The position numbers and the translations under genes were made by a program. From Sandaracinobacter neustonicus (GTDB taxonomy: Bacteria; Pseudomonadota; Alphaproteobacteria; Sphingomonadales; Sphingomonadaceae): DNA of 64,000 bases. The notes under the pieces are model-generated. The model was not told the DNA's origin, ran no database searches, and saw nothing but the letters and a program-made list of their open reading frames with translations. The stretch spans positions 62,001 through 126,000 of the forward strand of contig NZ_VFSU01000028.1 of assembly GCF_006385875.1 (NCBI RefSeq). Reading direction: 5' to 3'. Shown here in pieces: positions 19,710-28,665 of the stretch (its first letter is position 1; the number at the start of each line of letters is the position of its first letter).

Positions 19710-21040
19710 TGGATGCAATCGCGAACCCGCAAGTGGCGGGATTTGACGCCCTGACGCCCAAGGCCATCGTGGCGGCGCTGGACCGGCACATCGTGGGGCA
19801 GACGGAGGCCAAGAAGGCCGTGGCGGTGGCGTTGCGCAACCGCTGGCGGCGGCAGCAGCTGGCACCGGAACTGCGCGACGAGGTGACGCCGAAGAACATC
19901 CTGATGATCGGGCCGACGGGCTGCGGCAAAACCGAAATCAGCCGCCGTCTGGCGAAGCTGGCGGATGCGCCCTTCCTGAAGATCGAGGCCACCAAGTTCA
20001 CCGAGGTGGGCTATGTGGGCCGCGACGTGGATTCGATCATCCGCGATCTGGTGGAGGAATCCATCCGGCTGACGCGCGACCTGAAGCGCGCCAATGTGCG
20101 CGAGGCCGCCGAAGCCGCCGCACTTGACCGACTGCTGGATGCGCTGGTGGGCAAGGATGCCAGCGAGGCGACCCGGCTGGCCTTCCGCGACCGGGTGTTC
20201 GCGGGCCAGCTGAAAGGCAAGGAAGTGGATATCGAAGTGGAGGATGCCGGTGGCGGCATGCCGTTCGACATCCCCGGCCAGCCCGGAAGCATGCAGATGA
20301 TCAACCTTGGCGAAATGCTGAAGGGCATGGGGCCGAAGCGGACGAAGCGGCGCAAGATGCCCGTGGAAGACGCATGGGAACTGCTGGTGAACGAGGAATC
20401 CGACAAGCGGCTGGACAGCGATGACCTGACCCGCGAGGCGGTGAAGAACGCGGAAGCCAATGGCATCGTCTTTCTGGACGAGGTGGACAAGATCGCCGTG
20501 TCCGATGTGCGCGGCGGCAGTGTGTCGCGCGAGGGCGTGCAGCGCGACCTGCTGCCGCTGATCGAGGGCACCACGGTTGCGACCAAATATGGGCCGGTGA
20601 AGACGGACCATATCCTGTTCATCGCGTCGGGCGCGTTCCATGTGGCGAAGCCGGCCGATCTGCTGCCGGAATTGCAGGGCCGCCTGCCGATCCGCGTGGA
20701 GCTGGGCGGGCTGAGCAAGGCGGATTTCGTGCGCATCCTGTCCGACACGGAGGCCTCCCTCACGCGGCAATATGTGGCGCTGCTGGGAACCGAAGGGGTG
20801 GAGCTGAGCTTTACGTCCGACGGGATCGAGGCGATTGCTGACATCGCCGCGCAGGTGAACGACCGGGTGGAGAATATCGGCGCCCGGCGTTTGCAGACGG
20901 TGATGGAAAAGCTGCTGGAGGAGCTGAGCTTCGAAGCAGCGGACGGCGGCCCGCGCGCGCTGGTGGTGGACGGGGCCTATGTGGAGAAGCAGCTGGCGCC
21001 GATTGCGCGGGATAATGATCTGTCGAAGTTCATCCTCTAA
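19709..21040 (+). CDS. hslU: ATP-dependent protease ATPase subunit HslU
   Basis: HslU is the AAA+ unfoldase that feeds substrates to HslV. The 443-residue protein has Walker A GPTGCGKT at 68-75, Walker B in [11 protein letters not shown], a family-specific inserted I domain (about 105-240) and the C-terminal tail ending DLSKFIL that docks into HslV. The ATG at 19709 shares one base with the hslV stop (TGATG); a GTG one codon upstream is possible. A stable hairpin (21048-21079) follows the stop codon. Confidence 0.97.
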   Translation: MDAIANPQVAGFDALTPKAIVAALDRHIVGQTEAKKAVAVALRNRWRRQQLAPELRDEVTPKNILMIGPTGCGKTEISRRLAKLADAPFLKIEATKFTEVGYVGRDVDSIIRDLVEESIRLTRDLKRANVREAAEAAALDRLLDALVGKDASEATRLAFRDRVFAGQLKGKEVDIEVEDAGGGMPFDIPGQPGSMQMINLGEMLKGMGPKRTKRRKMPVEDAWELLVNEESDKRLDSDDLTREAVKNAEANGIVFLDEVDKIAVSDVRGGSVSREGVQRDLLPLIEGTTVATKYGPVKTDHILFIASGAFHVAKPADLLPELQGRLPIRVELGGLSKADFVRILSDTEASLTRQYVALLGTEGVELSFTSDGIEAIADIAAQVNDRVENIGARRLQTVMEKLLEELSFEAADGGPRALVVDGAYVEKQLAPIARDNDLSKFIL

Positions 21041-21047
21041 CCCGGTT

Positions 21048-21079
21048 GCCGCTGCCCCTGTTTAGGCAGGGGCGGCGGC
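21048..21079 (+). other. Stable hairpin after hslU, without a T-run
   Basis: A 13-bp stem GCCGCTGCCCCTG / CAGGGGCGGCGGC with one T-G pair and a six-base loop starts eight bases after the hslU stop. There is no downstream T-run, so it is more likely a 3'-end stabiliser or attenuator than a full intrinsic terminator. It also argues against a start upstream of 21097 for the next gene. Confidence 0.6.
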
Positions 21080-21096
21080 ACCGCAAGGATATCGAA

Positions 21097-21276
21097 ATGG
21101 CGCAGGATTTTGTGCGGCACCGGCAGCCGTGGAAGCCGGAGGAACTGGCGAAGCTGCGGACGCTGGCGGCCAAGGGGATGGGGCTGAAGGCCATCGCCAA
21201 GGCGCTGACGCGCAGCGAGGAATCGGTGCAGGACAAGGCGCGGGGTGAAGGGTTGAAGATCGCGAAGTTGCGGTAA
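21097..21276 (+). CDS. Small conserved basic protein, helix-turn-helix-like
   Basis: A 59-residue basic protein (MAQDFVRHRQPWKPEELAKL...). The W-x(2)-E-E-L-x-K-L-R-x-L-A-x-K-G...I-A-K-A-L-x-R-S-E-E-S-V pattern looks like a Myb/SANT-like or simple HTH DNA-binding fold; similar short proteins occur in alphaproteobacteria. The start at 21097 has AAGGAT six bases upstream. The role is unknown. It could be transcribed with hslVU or from its own promoter. Confidence 0.65.
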   Translation: MAQDFVRHRQPWKPEELAKLRTLAAKGMGLKAIAKALTRSEESVQDKARGEGLKIAKLR

Positions 21277-21302
21277 CTTCGCTTTCACAGCAATATTCCC
21301 GA

Positions 21303-21635
21303 ATGTCGGAGCAGAACCAGAAGCTGCCGGAATTTTGGGGCGTCGGAGTTAAGCCATTCTCCGCGCCGTCAGCGCCTGATCGGTCCTTGGAGCGAATTTA
21401 CGCATTCGTAGGACTTCTGATGGTCGCAGGAATAGCGGCAATGGTGATTTATATAGACTTAAGAATTGGGTTCGGAGATATCAAGTTGGCTGCGTTGCTG
21501 GCGATGATGCTGATCTTCCCTGCAGCATTTGGCTGGAGCGCATGGTCCGCACGCAAGAAGCGCCTGCAGGCGGAAGCTGAAGTGACCAAATTCCATGAGC
21601 TGATACGCTCGATCCAAGAGCGTGAATCGTCTTGA
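21303..21635 (+). CDS. Small membrane protein of unknown function
   Basis: A 110-residue protein with two adjacent transmembrane segments (about 32-50, IYAFVGLLMVAGIAAMVIY, and 60-80, LAALLAMMLIFPAAFGW) and a cytoplasmic-looking charged C-terminal helix (RKKRLQAEAEVTKFHELI). No family is recognised. Its DNA is clearly less GC-rich than the flanking genes (for example ttatatagacttaagaattg), with AT-ending codons, which suggests recent acquisition. Coding status is inferred from length and a clean two-helix plan. Confidence 0.6.
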   Translation: MSEQNQKLPEFWGVGVKPFSAPSAPDRSLERIYAFVGLLMVAGIAAMVIYIDLRIGFGDIKLAALLAMMLIFPAAFGWSAWSARKKRLQAEAEVTKFHELIRSIQERESS

Positions 21636-21691
21636 ACGACACCGAGCACGTCGGCTTCGCAGCCGTTCATAACCATGCAGAGTTCAAAGGC

Positions 21692-23533
21692 TCAGAAGGG
21701 CCACACCACCGGCACCCAAAATACTGAAACGATGAAGAACATCAGCATCATCACGCTGCCAAGCTTCCAATAATCGGTGAATTTGTAGCCGCCCGGGCCC
21801 ATCACCATCAGGTTCACCGGGGTGGCGATGGGTGTGAGGAAGGCGGCTGCGCAGGCGACGTTCACGCTCATCAGCACGGGCGTGACGTTCAGGCCCATGG
21901 ATTTCGCCGCCAGCACGGCGATGGGGATCACGATCAGCGCGGTGGCCGTGTTGGAAATCACCTGTCCCAATATCGCGGAAATCACGAACAGCCCGGCCAG
22001 CAGCGCCGTGGGGCCGGCATCACCCAGCAGCAGGATCAGCTTGTCTGCAAGCAACTGCGCCGCGCCCGTCTGGAACATCGCGGTAGAGAGCGGCATCATC
22101 GCGCCGACGAGGATCACCGTTGTCCAGTTGATGGCGCGATAGGCTTCCTCCACTTTCAACAAGCCCGTCAGGATCACCGCCGTGGCGGCGATCAGCCCGG
22201 CGATGGCCGGTTGCACAAGGTTGAAGGCCAGCATGGCGACCATCGCCAGCAGGATGATGATGGCCGCCTTCGCGCCCAGCCCCATCGGCACCGCCTGCTT
22301 GCGCACAACCGCCGGGCTGTCCACCACCAGCACCGCCGGATCGGCCAGATGGCTGTCCAGCGCGGCCCAGCTGCCCTGCACCAGCATCGTATCTCCGGCG
22401 GCGAGCTTGTGCGCGCCGGGCGGCAGCGCCTCGCCGCCGCGATGATGCGCCAGCACCACCAGCTCGCCGTCTCCGGCGGTCATCCCGGGGAAGGCCATGG
22501 TGCCTGCCAGCCGCGAGCGCGGCGGGATGATCACTTCGGCAAGGCCGGAGGCGCGGTTGAAGAAAGCCTCTGAAATCGGCGTGCCTTCGGCGATCTCCTC
22601 ATCCTCGGTCTTGGCGGCGCCGATCAGCGCAAGGCCCTTGTCTGTCGCCAGCGCCGCGATTGCCTCTGCCGGGCCTGCGACGATGAGGGACTGGCCGGGC
22701 AGCAGCGGCTGATCCTCTGTCATCGGTGCGCCGTCCGCATCCTTCAGGCGGACAATGCGCAGGCTGGGATAGCCGCCCAGATCCAGCGTGCGGGCGTGCG
22801 TGCCGATCAGCGGCGACTCCTCGCGCAGTTTCAGCCGGAAGAAGCGCCCGTCCAGCAGATATTGTTCCGAGAGCGTGCTGGCATGACGGGAGAAATCGCC
22901 GGGCAGCGAAGGCCCTTGCGTGTGCGGCAGCAGCTTTTCCCCGAACAGGTAGATGATGGCGATTCCGCCCAGCACCATCGGCACGCCCACCCATGCGAAT
23001 TCGAAATAGGAGAAGGTCTGCCCGCCGGTTGCATCGGCCAGCGCATCGTTGACGATGACGGAGATGTTGGTGCCAGACATGGTGAGCATGGACCCGCAAT
23101 GCGCGCCGAAGGCGAGCGGCATCAGCAGTTGCGAGGTTTTCGTGCCGGTGCGGATCGCCATCACCACGACGACGGGCAGCAGCGCGGCGACCGCGCCGTT
23201 CACCGAGATCATCGCTGTGAGAGCGGCGACGATCAGGATGGTGAAACTGATCAGCCGGAAGCGATTCCCCGTACCGGACCATTGGATCAGCTTTTGCCCA
23301 ACCCATGCGGTGATCCCCGCTGCCTCCAGCCCGCCCGAAACGATGAACAGGGTGGCGATGAAGATGATCACAGGATCGCCGAAGCCCGCGAACACCTCCT
23401 GCAGGGAGAGAACGCCCGTCATGTACAGGGCAAAAGGCACCGCCATCGCCACGATCACGACCGGCAGCTTGTTCTGGATGAACAGGATAACCGCGCAGAT
23501 GATGATCAGAAAAACGATGGTGATGTCGCTCAA
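21692..23533 (-). CDS. SLC13-family permease with paired RCK_C (TrkA-C) domains
   Basis: A large inner-membrane anion or divalent-type permease of 613 residues. Two hydrophobic halves (about 1-200 and 400-613) flank a cytoplasmic insert with two TrkA-C-like modules (F-F-R-L-K-L-R-E-E-S-P-L-I-G and A-E-V-I-I-P-P-R-S-R-L-A-G). Both transport halves have the helix-breaking SGTN and SNTA motifs that build the SLC13/DASS substrate site. Substrates in this group include sulfate and dicarboxylates; the one here is not predictable. The TTG at 23533 has a good AGGGAG site; ATGs at 23569 and 23593 lack one. It is divergent from the AbgT gene. Confidence 0.85.
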   Translation of the reverse strand: MSDITIVFLIIICAVILFIQNKLPVVIVAMAVPFALYMTGVLSLQEVFAGFGDPVIIFIATLFIVSGGLEAAGITAWVGQKLIQWSGTGNRFRLISFTILIVAALTAMISVNGAVAALLPVVVVMAIRTGTKTSQLLMPLAFGAHCGSMLTMSGTNISVIVNDALADATGGQTFSYFEFAWVGVPMVLGGIAIIYLFGEKLLPHTQGPSLPGDFSRHASTLSEQYLLDGRFFRLKLREESPLIGTHARTLDLGGYPSLRIVRLKDADGAPMTEDQPLLPGQSLIVAGPAEAIAALATDKGLALIGAAKTEDEEIAEGTPISEAFFNRASGLAEVIIPPRSRLAGTMAFPGMTAGDGELVVLAHHRGGEALPPGAHKLAAGDTMLVQGSWAALDSHLADPAVLVVDSPAVVRKQAVPMGLGAKAAIIILLAMVAMLAFNLVQPAIAGLIAATAVILTGLLKVEEAYRAINWTTVILVGAMMPLSTAMFQTGAAQLLADKLILLLGDAGPTALLAGLFVISAILGQVISNTATALIVIPIAVLAAKSMGLNVTPVLMSVNVACAAAFLTPIATPVNLMVMGPGGYKFTDYWKLGSVMMLMFFIVSVFWVPVVWPF

Positions 23534-23694
23534 AGGGCTTCTCCCTGCCGTGCTCGCACGCTGGGCCATTAGGGCAGCGAACGCAACATGCACAGTGACT
23601 TGATGACCATGTGCTTGACAGAATGTCGCGAAAGGAGTGCATCAGGCGGTATGGGTGGTGCGGCAAGGCCGCGGCGTTGAGGCGGGGAAAGTAC

Positions 23695-25260
23695 ATGGCG
23701 GAAGCAGCGGCGAAGCGGGGCGGAATGGACCGCATGCTCGATGTGATCGAGCGGGTGGGGAACAAGGTTCCGCACCCGGCGGTGATCTTCCTGGTGATGA
23801 TCGGCGTGGTGATCGTCGCCTCTGTCATCATGTCGGCGCTGGGTTCGTCCGTCACGCTGGAAACGACTGACGCCGACGGCAATCTGACCAGCCGGCTGGT
23901 GGAGGTGAACAGCCTTCTTTCCACCGAAGGCCTGCGCTTCATGCTGACGAGCTGGGTGGACAATTTCATGGGCTTTTCGGCGACGGGGATGATCCTTGTC
24001 GCCATGATCGGCGTGGGCGTGGCGGAGCAGACCGGGCTTGTCGCGGCGCTGATTCGCAAGATCGTGGCGGTGACGCCGGCGAAGCTGATCACCTTCGTGA
24101 TCGTGTTTCTGGGCGGACTTTCCTCCATCGCGGCGGACGCGGGCTATGTGGTGCTGATCCCGCTGGGGGCGATGGCCTTCATGAGTCTCGGGCGGCACCC
24201 GCTGGCCGGAATCGCCGCGGCGTTCGCGGGGGTTTCCGCCGTGTTCGGCGTGAATGTTCTGATCACGCCGCTGGATGGCGCGCTGACGGAAATCACCAAC
24301 GACGCCATCGCGCTGGTGCAGCCCGGCACCACGCTGGACCTGACGGCGACCATGTGGTTCTCCATCGTCAGCCTGATCGCGATGTCTGCGCTGTGCGCAT
24401 GGATCACGGAGCGGTTCGTGGAGCCGCACCTTGGCAAATATGATCCCGCGCAGGCCGGGCCGGTTGCGGCCGAAGGCACCGGCCATGCCGATGCGCAGGA
24501 TGAAGGGCCGGGGCCGGAAGCCGAGGCGCGCGGGCTGCGTTGGGCAGGCTGGGCGCTGCTGCTGACACTGGCCGCCATCGTCGCGCTCAGTTGGGGCGAA
24601 GGCGCGGTGTTCCGCAACCCGGAAACCGGATCGCTGATTTCCGATTCGCCGCTGATGAAGGGGCTGATCGTGCTGGTGGCCATCCTGTTTCTGGCGGTGG
24701 GCGCGGCCTATGGCGCCGGTGCGGGCACGCTGAAAAACACCTCCCAAGCCATCGGCATGATCGACAAGACCTTCCGCAACATGGGGCCGCTGGTGTTCCT
24801 GTTCCTTGTGATCGCGCAGTTCCTCGCCTTCTTCGGCTTCACCAACATCGCAACCGTGCTGGCGGTGAACATGGCCGACGCGCTGGTGGCGGCGAACCTT
24901 GGCTCTGTCACGCTGCTGCTGGGTTTCGTGGCGGCGATCCTGCTGCTGGATATCCTGATGCCGGGCGCCATCCCGAAATGGGCGATTTTCGCGCCGACCT
25001 TCATCCCGCTGTTCATCCAGCTGGGCAGCGACCCGGCCACCGTGCTGGCGGCCTATCGCGTGGCGGACAGCCCGATGAACGTGATCACCCCGCTGATGGG
25101 CTACTTCCCGCTGGTGGTGATTTTCTGCCAGCAATATGTGAAGGACGCGGGCGTTGGCACGGTGATTGCGATCATGCTGCCCTATACGATGTGGCTGGTG
25201 CCGATCTGGACGGCGCTGCTGGTGGGCTGGTATCTGCTGGGGCTGCCGTGGGGGTTCTGA
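23695..25260 (+). CDS. AbgT-family transporter
   Basis: A 521-residue, roughly 11-helix inner-membrane transporter of the AbgT family, named for p-aminobenzoyl-glutamate uptake; several members export sulfonamides or other antimetabolites instead. Seen: the start G-G-M-D-R-M-L-D-V-I-E-R-V-G-N-K-V-P-H-P, the MIGVGVAEQTGL motif, the G-L-S-S-I-A-A-D-A-G-Y-V-V-L segment and the C-terminal D-S-P-M-N-V-I-T-P-L-M-G-Y-F segment. The ATG at 23695 has a GGGGAAA site. No abgAB hydrolase genes are adjacent, so the direction and substrate remain open. Confidence 0.92.
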   Translation: MAEAAAKRGGMDRMLDVIERVGNKVPHPAVIFLVMIGVVIVASVIMSALGSSVTLETTDADGNLTSRLVEVNSLLSTEGLRFMLTSWVDNFMGFSATGMILVAMIGVGVAEQTGLVAALIRKIVAVTPAKLITFVIVFLGGLSSIAADAGYVVLIPLGAMAFMSLGRHPLAGIAAAFAGVSAVFGVNVLITPLDGALTEITNDAIALVQPGTTLDLTATMWFSIVSLIAMSALCAWITERFVEPHLGKYDPAQAGPVAAEGTGHADAQDEGPGPEAEARGLRWAGWALLLTLAAIVALSWGEGAVFRNPETGSLISDSPLMKGLIVLVAILFLAVGAAYGAGAGTLKNTSQAIGMIDKTFRNMGPLVFLFLVIAQFLAFFGFTNIATVLAVNMADALVAANLGSVTLLLGFVAAILLLDILMPGAIPKWAIFAPTFIPLFIQLGSDPATVLAAYRVADSPMNVITPLMGYFPLVVIFCQQYVKDAGVGTVIAIMLPYTMWLVPIWTALLVGWYLLGLPWGF

Positions 25261-25279
25261 GCGGGGTTCTGAGCGGGGC

Positions 25280-26749
25280 CTAGCCGGCCTGCCGCACCAT
25301 GCTTCCCCGCGCGAAGAAGCCGCTCCCGCGCGAGGAGCCGAGCGTTTCCCAAGCCTCCCGCACAATCGCGCGGTCCAGATCTTTCGTGTATTCGTCCAGC
25401 TGATCATAGGGGATCAAATCGGGATGCAGCCGCGCCTCATTGTCCCGCACTGGGCCATAGCGCCAGCCTGACAGGCGGCGGTCCACCATCCAGCGGCGAT
25501 GCTCCAGCTCCGCCAGTTCTTCCATCAGCGCCGGGTCCGCCGAAAGATCGGGCAGCGGGATGCCGCCCATGTCGTTCGGGCGGGGCAGCGGCACGCGCAG
25601 CCATGCCGCCAGATCGACCCCGGCCGTCAGCAGCTTCGCGGGCAGATGGATCAGCAGGCGGCGGTTGGATTCGCGATATTCCTCCGGCAGATCCTCCCAC
25701 GGGCGGTTGGCGGGGGCATCCGCGCGGGCGGTGCGGCGATAGGCCTGATGGAACAGCCGGGCGAGATAATCGCTGTTGGGATCGAACAGGCCGATGGATT
25801 CGGCGAAATCGGCGTTCGCGCCGAAGCCGACCAGTTCCGCCGCTTCGTGGCTGACGGGCAGGCGGGCGAGATCGCGGCTGTTGGACAGCCGCGTGAACAC
25901 CGGCCCCATGCGCCACTTTTCCCGCAAGGCCAGCGCATGCAGCGCCCGCGCAAGGCTGAGCGAGCGGGCATCCGAATCGATCGACACATGCGCGGTGGTG
26001 AAGGGCGCCTCCGCCTGCGCGCGGCGCAGCAGATCGGCGGGCAGGTGGCGGGCATCTTCCACCGGGCCGGGATCAACAAAGCGGATATCCGCCGATTCCC
26101 GGAGTTCCGGGCAGCGGCGGAACAGCGCCGCCTCGCGCTCCGCCGCGCGCGGATCGACGATGGTGATCAGCGGCTTCCCCTGAAACCCCGTCAGGCTGCA
26201 CAGCAGCAGATCGGTCAGAATGATATTGCCGCCGCGTCCGAAGCCGAACAGCAGGGCGTGGATGCGCGGCTGCCCCAGTTGCTGCGCGATCAACGCGGGC
26301 GGGTTGCGCCAGTGCAGATCGCGCACCGCCAACTGCACCTGACTGACAATACGCACCCCCGGCCCCGTCGGCCGGGCGGTGAACAGGCCATCCGTATAAT
26401 TCACGGTGATCGGCAGGCCGGGGGCCTCTGCCCTCAGCGCCTCGATCGCGGACACCTGCCGGGCCTCATCGGCAAAGGCGATGATCGCCCGCGCGGCGCT
26501 GTTGCCATGCTGCCGCGCATGATCCGGATCGAGCGGCCCGGCCACAAGCAACGCGCCCTCCGCCGCCGCGTCGGGCGCGGCATCCGGGCTGCCGGTGATC
26601 CATGTGACACGGGTGCGGCGGCTGGCGGCAGCCGCCACCACGCCATCGATTAACGGATGATCGCCGATCAATAAAATCGGCTGACGCCCCGACGACGCAA
26701 ACGGAGCAGCCCCAACTGGCCCTCCGACCGATTTACGTGAACCACGCAT
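25280..26749 (-). CDS. TrkA-N-like Rossmann / RyR domain protein
   Basis: A 489-residue soluble protein. Residues ~20-130 and ~160-300 look like two Rossmann or TrkA-N-type nucleotide-binding modules; the second contains LLFGFGRGGNIIL, a GxGxxG-like loop. The C terminus (about 408-468) matches the RyR repeat domain: E-H-R-R-W at 416-420, then R-L-S-G-W-R-Y-G, then H-P-D-L-I-P-Y and the K-D-L-D-R segment. In eukaryotes this domain is in ryanodine receptors; bacterial versions sit next to nucleotide-binding or ion-flow modules. No membrane segment is present, so it may be a cytosolic ligand sensor. Start: ATG at 26749; an ATG at 26794 is an alternative. A repeat element lies upstream. Confidence 0.75.
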   Translation of the reverse strand: MRGSRKSVGGPVGAAPFASSGRQPILLIGDHPLIDGVVAAAASRRTRVTWITGSPDAAPDAAAEGALLVAGPLDPDHARQHGNSAARAIIAFADEARQVSAIEALRAEAPGLPITVNYTDGLFTARPTGPGVRIVSQVQLAVRDLHWRNPPALIAQQLGQPRIHALLFGFGRGGNIILTDLLLCSLTGFQGKPLITIVDPRAAEREAALFRRCPELRESADIRFVDPGPVEDARHLPADLLRRAQAEAPFTTAHVSIDSDARSLSLARALHALALREKWRMGPVFTRLSNSRDLARLPVSHEAAELVGFGANADFAESIGLFDPNSDYLARLFHQAYRRTARADAPANRPWEDLPEEYRESNRRLLIHLPAKLLTAGVDLAAWLRVPLPRPNDMGGIPLPDLSADPALMEELAELEHRRWMVDRRLSGWRYGPVRDNEARLHPDLIPYDQLDEYTKDLDRAIVREAWETLGSSRGSGFFARGSMVRQAG

Positions 26750-26885
26750 TCGCGCTGCCCTGTTCACCTTTGCACCAACCCTTGGGCCGAGCATGAACGC
26801 CGGGGTGGGGCGAGGCAAGTGGGTGCGGCAAGATGTTGCGCTTTGTTGCATTGTTGGGGGGTGGGGTGTGGGGGGCAGGGCGGAG

Positions 26886-27415
26886 GCCTCCGGCGGCCAA
26901 GGGCTTTGCCCTTGGAACCCAGCAGGGAAATGATTTCCCTGCACCCTCAACATTAGCGTTGTGCCCGAACTCCCAACGCCGTGCGAGTGATCAACTTCGA
27001 TTGCCTGCGGCGCACCGAAGCCCTCTCCCCCTGCAAGGGGGAGAGATGGAGAGGGGGTGTCACCGCCGGGCCTGATCCGCCAGCGTCCCCACACCCCCAC
27101 CCACAAACCCACCGTCACCCCAACCCGCTCTCTAACCCGCTCAGGCTGAGCTTGTCGAAGCCCCCAAAACAAAAGCGCAACGGCTAAGCCCGCAGTCATG
27201 CCACGTGGGGCTTCGACAAGCTCAGCCTGAGCGGGGGGAGGGGTAATGGGAGACCTCCCAAAAAGCGCCGCAGGCAATAAATCCCCAACCTCACGCCAAG
27301 CGGATGGCCCCCACCCCAACCCCTCCCCTACAGGGGAGGGGCTAAGAAAAACTCAGGGGGTGCAGGGGCGTCACGCCCCTGCCGGGTCTCGGGCAGAGCC
27401 CGAGCCGCCGGAGGC
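26886..27415 (-). repeat. Palindromic repeat element, copy 2, interrupted by an inverted REP-like pair
   Basis: This fills most of the 696-base gap between the RyR gene and dnaJ; no gene is seen in it. Left arm: the GCCTCCGGCGG core, hairpin CCAAGGGC/GCCCTTGG and palindrome CAGGGAAATGATTTCCCTG (26923-26941). Right arm: CAGGGGCG/CGCCCCTG, then CTCGGGC-AGA-GCCCGAG, then the inverted core CCGCCGGAGGC ending at 27415. The central CTCTCCCCCT/AGGGGGAGAG hairpin is also conserved. Compared with copy 1, stems change on both sides while pairing is kept. A 98-bp REP-like pair is inserted between the arms (27137-27234). Confidence 0.75.
27137..27234. repeat. REP-like 28-bp perfect inverted repeat pair
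   Basis: Positions 27137-27164 and 27207-27234 are exact reverse complements of 28 bases separated by 42 bases. The unit contains CTTCGACAAGCTCAGCCTGA, a palindrome-rich phrase that recurs in intergenic DNA of many GC-rich bacteria. The arrangement resembles a BIME-like REP doublet. No REP-associated transposase is present in the window. Confidence 0.8.
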
Positions 27416-27445
27416 CAACAGCGGAGCCTCCCCGACCCATCCCGC

Positions 27446-28591
27446 TCAGTCCGTCAGTTCGTCCCACGCGCCTTTCAGGCGGTCGAAGAAGCCTTTGGAT
27501 TTCGGGCAGGCTTCGTGCGGGCTTTCCTGCCCACGGAATTCTTCCAGCAGTTCTTTCTGGCGGGCGGTGAGCTTGGTGGGGGTTTCCAGCTCCACCTGCA
27601 CCACCAGATCGCCCATGCCGTGGCCGTTGAGGGCGGGCATGCCGCGTCCGCGCACGCGGAACTGGCGGCCGGATTGGGTGCCTGCGGGAATTTTCACGTC
27701 CACCGGCTGCTTGTCGAGGCCGGGGATGTTGATTTCGCCGCCCAGCGCCGCGTCCACGAAGCTCATCGGCACCTGAGCATAGAGCGTGGTGCCGTCGCGT
27801 TTCCAGATGGGGTGCGGCTTCATATGGACGAAGATGTAGAGGTCTCCGTTCTCGCCGCCGCGCGGGCCTGCTTCGCCTTCGTTGGCGAGGCGGATGCGGG
27901 TGCCGTCGTCCACGCCTTTGGGGATTTTTACCTTCAGCTGCTTGCGGCGCTCCACCCGGCCTTCGCCATGGCAATGCTCGCATGGGTCTGAGATGACCTG
28001 CCCGGAACCATGGCATTGCGGGCAGGTGCGTTCCACGATGAACATGCCGTTTTGCATGCGCACCTGTCCGCGTCCGCCGCAGCTGGTGCAGGCCTGCACG
28101 CGCGCGCCCGGCTTGGAGCCGGTGCCGACGCACTGTTCGCAGGAGACGGCGACGTCCAGCGCGATATCGGCTTCGGCGCCGTGGAAGGCGTCTTCGAAGC
28201 TGACTTGCAGATCATAACGGATATCGGCCCCGCGTTGCGGGCCGCGGCGTCCGCCGCGCCCCTGCTGGCCGCCCATGAACTGATCGAAGATGTCGGAGAA
28301 AATGTCGGAGAAGGGGGAGGCATCACCGAACGGATTGCCGCCCGCGCCGCCGCCAGCCCCGCCGCGCACGCCTGCGTGGCCGTGGCGATCATAAACGGCT
28401 CGTTTCTGCGGATCGGAGAGCACGCCATAGGCTTCGCTGATCGCCTTGAAACGCGCTTCCGCATCCGCGTCACCCGGGTTCTTGTCCGGGTGCCAGCGCA
28501 TGGCGAGCTTGCGGTAAGCGGATTTCAGCGTGCCGTCGTCGCAGCCCTTCTGAACTTCCAGCAGCTCATAATAGTCAATTTCGGCGTACAT
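27446..28591 (-). CDS. dnaJ: Chaperone protein DnaJ
   Basis: DnaJ is the Hsp40 co-chaperone that delivers clients to DnaK and stimulates its ATPase. The 381-residue protein has all domains: a J domain (1-70) with the HPD motif in RWHPDKNPGD, a Gly/Phe region (about 75-125), four CxxCxGxG zinc repeats (CEQCVGTG, CTSCGGRG, CPQCHGSG, CEHCHGEG) and the two C-terminal peptide-binding domains. It lies 74 bases downstream of dnaK, with a stable hairpin between that could reduce its expression relative to dnaK. Confidence 0.98.
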   Translation of the reverse strand: MYAEIDYYELLEVQKGCDDGTLKSAYRKLAMRWHPDKNPGDADAEARFKAISEAYGVLSDPQKRAVYDRHGHAGVRGGAGGGAGGNPFGDASPFSDIFSDIFDQFMGGQQGRGGRRGPQRGADIRYDLQVSFEDAFHGAEADIALDVAVSCEQCVGTGSKPGARVQACTSCGGRGQVRMQNGMFIVERTCPQCHGSGQVISDPCEHCHGEGRVERRKQLKVKIPKGVDDGTRIRLANEGEAGPRGGENGDLYIFVHMKPHPIWKRDGTTLYAQVPMSFVDAALGGEINIPGLDKQPVDVKIPAGTQSGRQFRVRGRGMPALNGHGMGDLVVQVELETPTKLTARQKELLEEFRGQESPHEACPKSKGFFDRLKGAWDELTD

Positions 28592-28632
28592 CCGCGCCAG
28601 TCCTTCGCAAGAAGCAGCCTGTTTTGCAAGAA

Positions 28633-28659
28633 GTGGCCGGGGGTCAAGCCCCCGGCCAC
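28633..28659 (-). terminator. Hairpin between dnaK and dnaJ, possible attenuator
   Basis: A perfect 11-bp stem GTGGCCGGGGG / CCCCCGGCCAC with a five-base loop lies seven bases after the dnaK stop. Downstream on the transcribed strand comes TTCTTG, a weak T-run. It may give partial termination or protect the dnaK 3' end. Confidence 0.6.
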
Positions 28660-28665
28660 AGATGT

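Noticed and set aside
26750-27319. N-terminal extension of the RyR-domain gene across the repeat element
   Set aside because: The frame is open by chance through the repeat; its translation has no conserved part and the Rossmann module begins after 26749.
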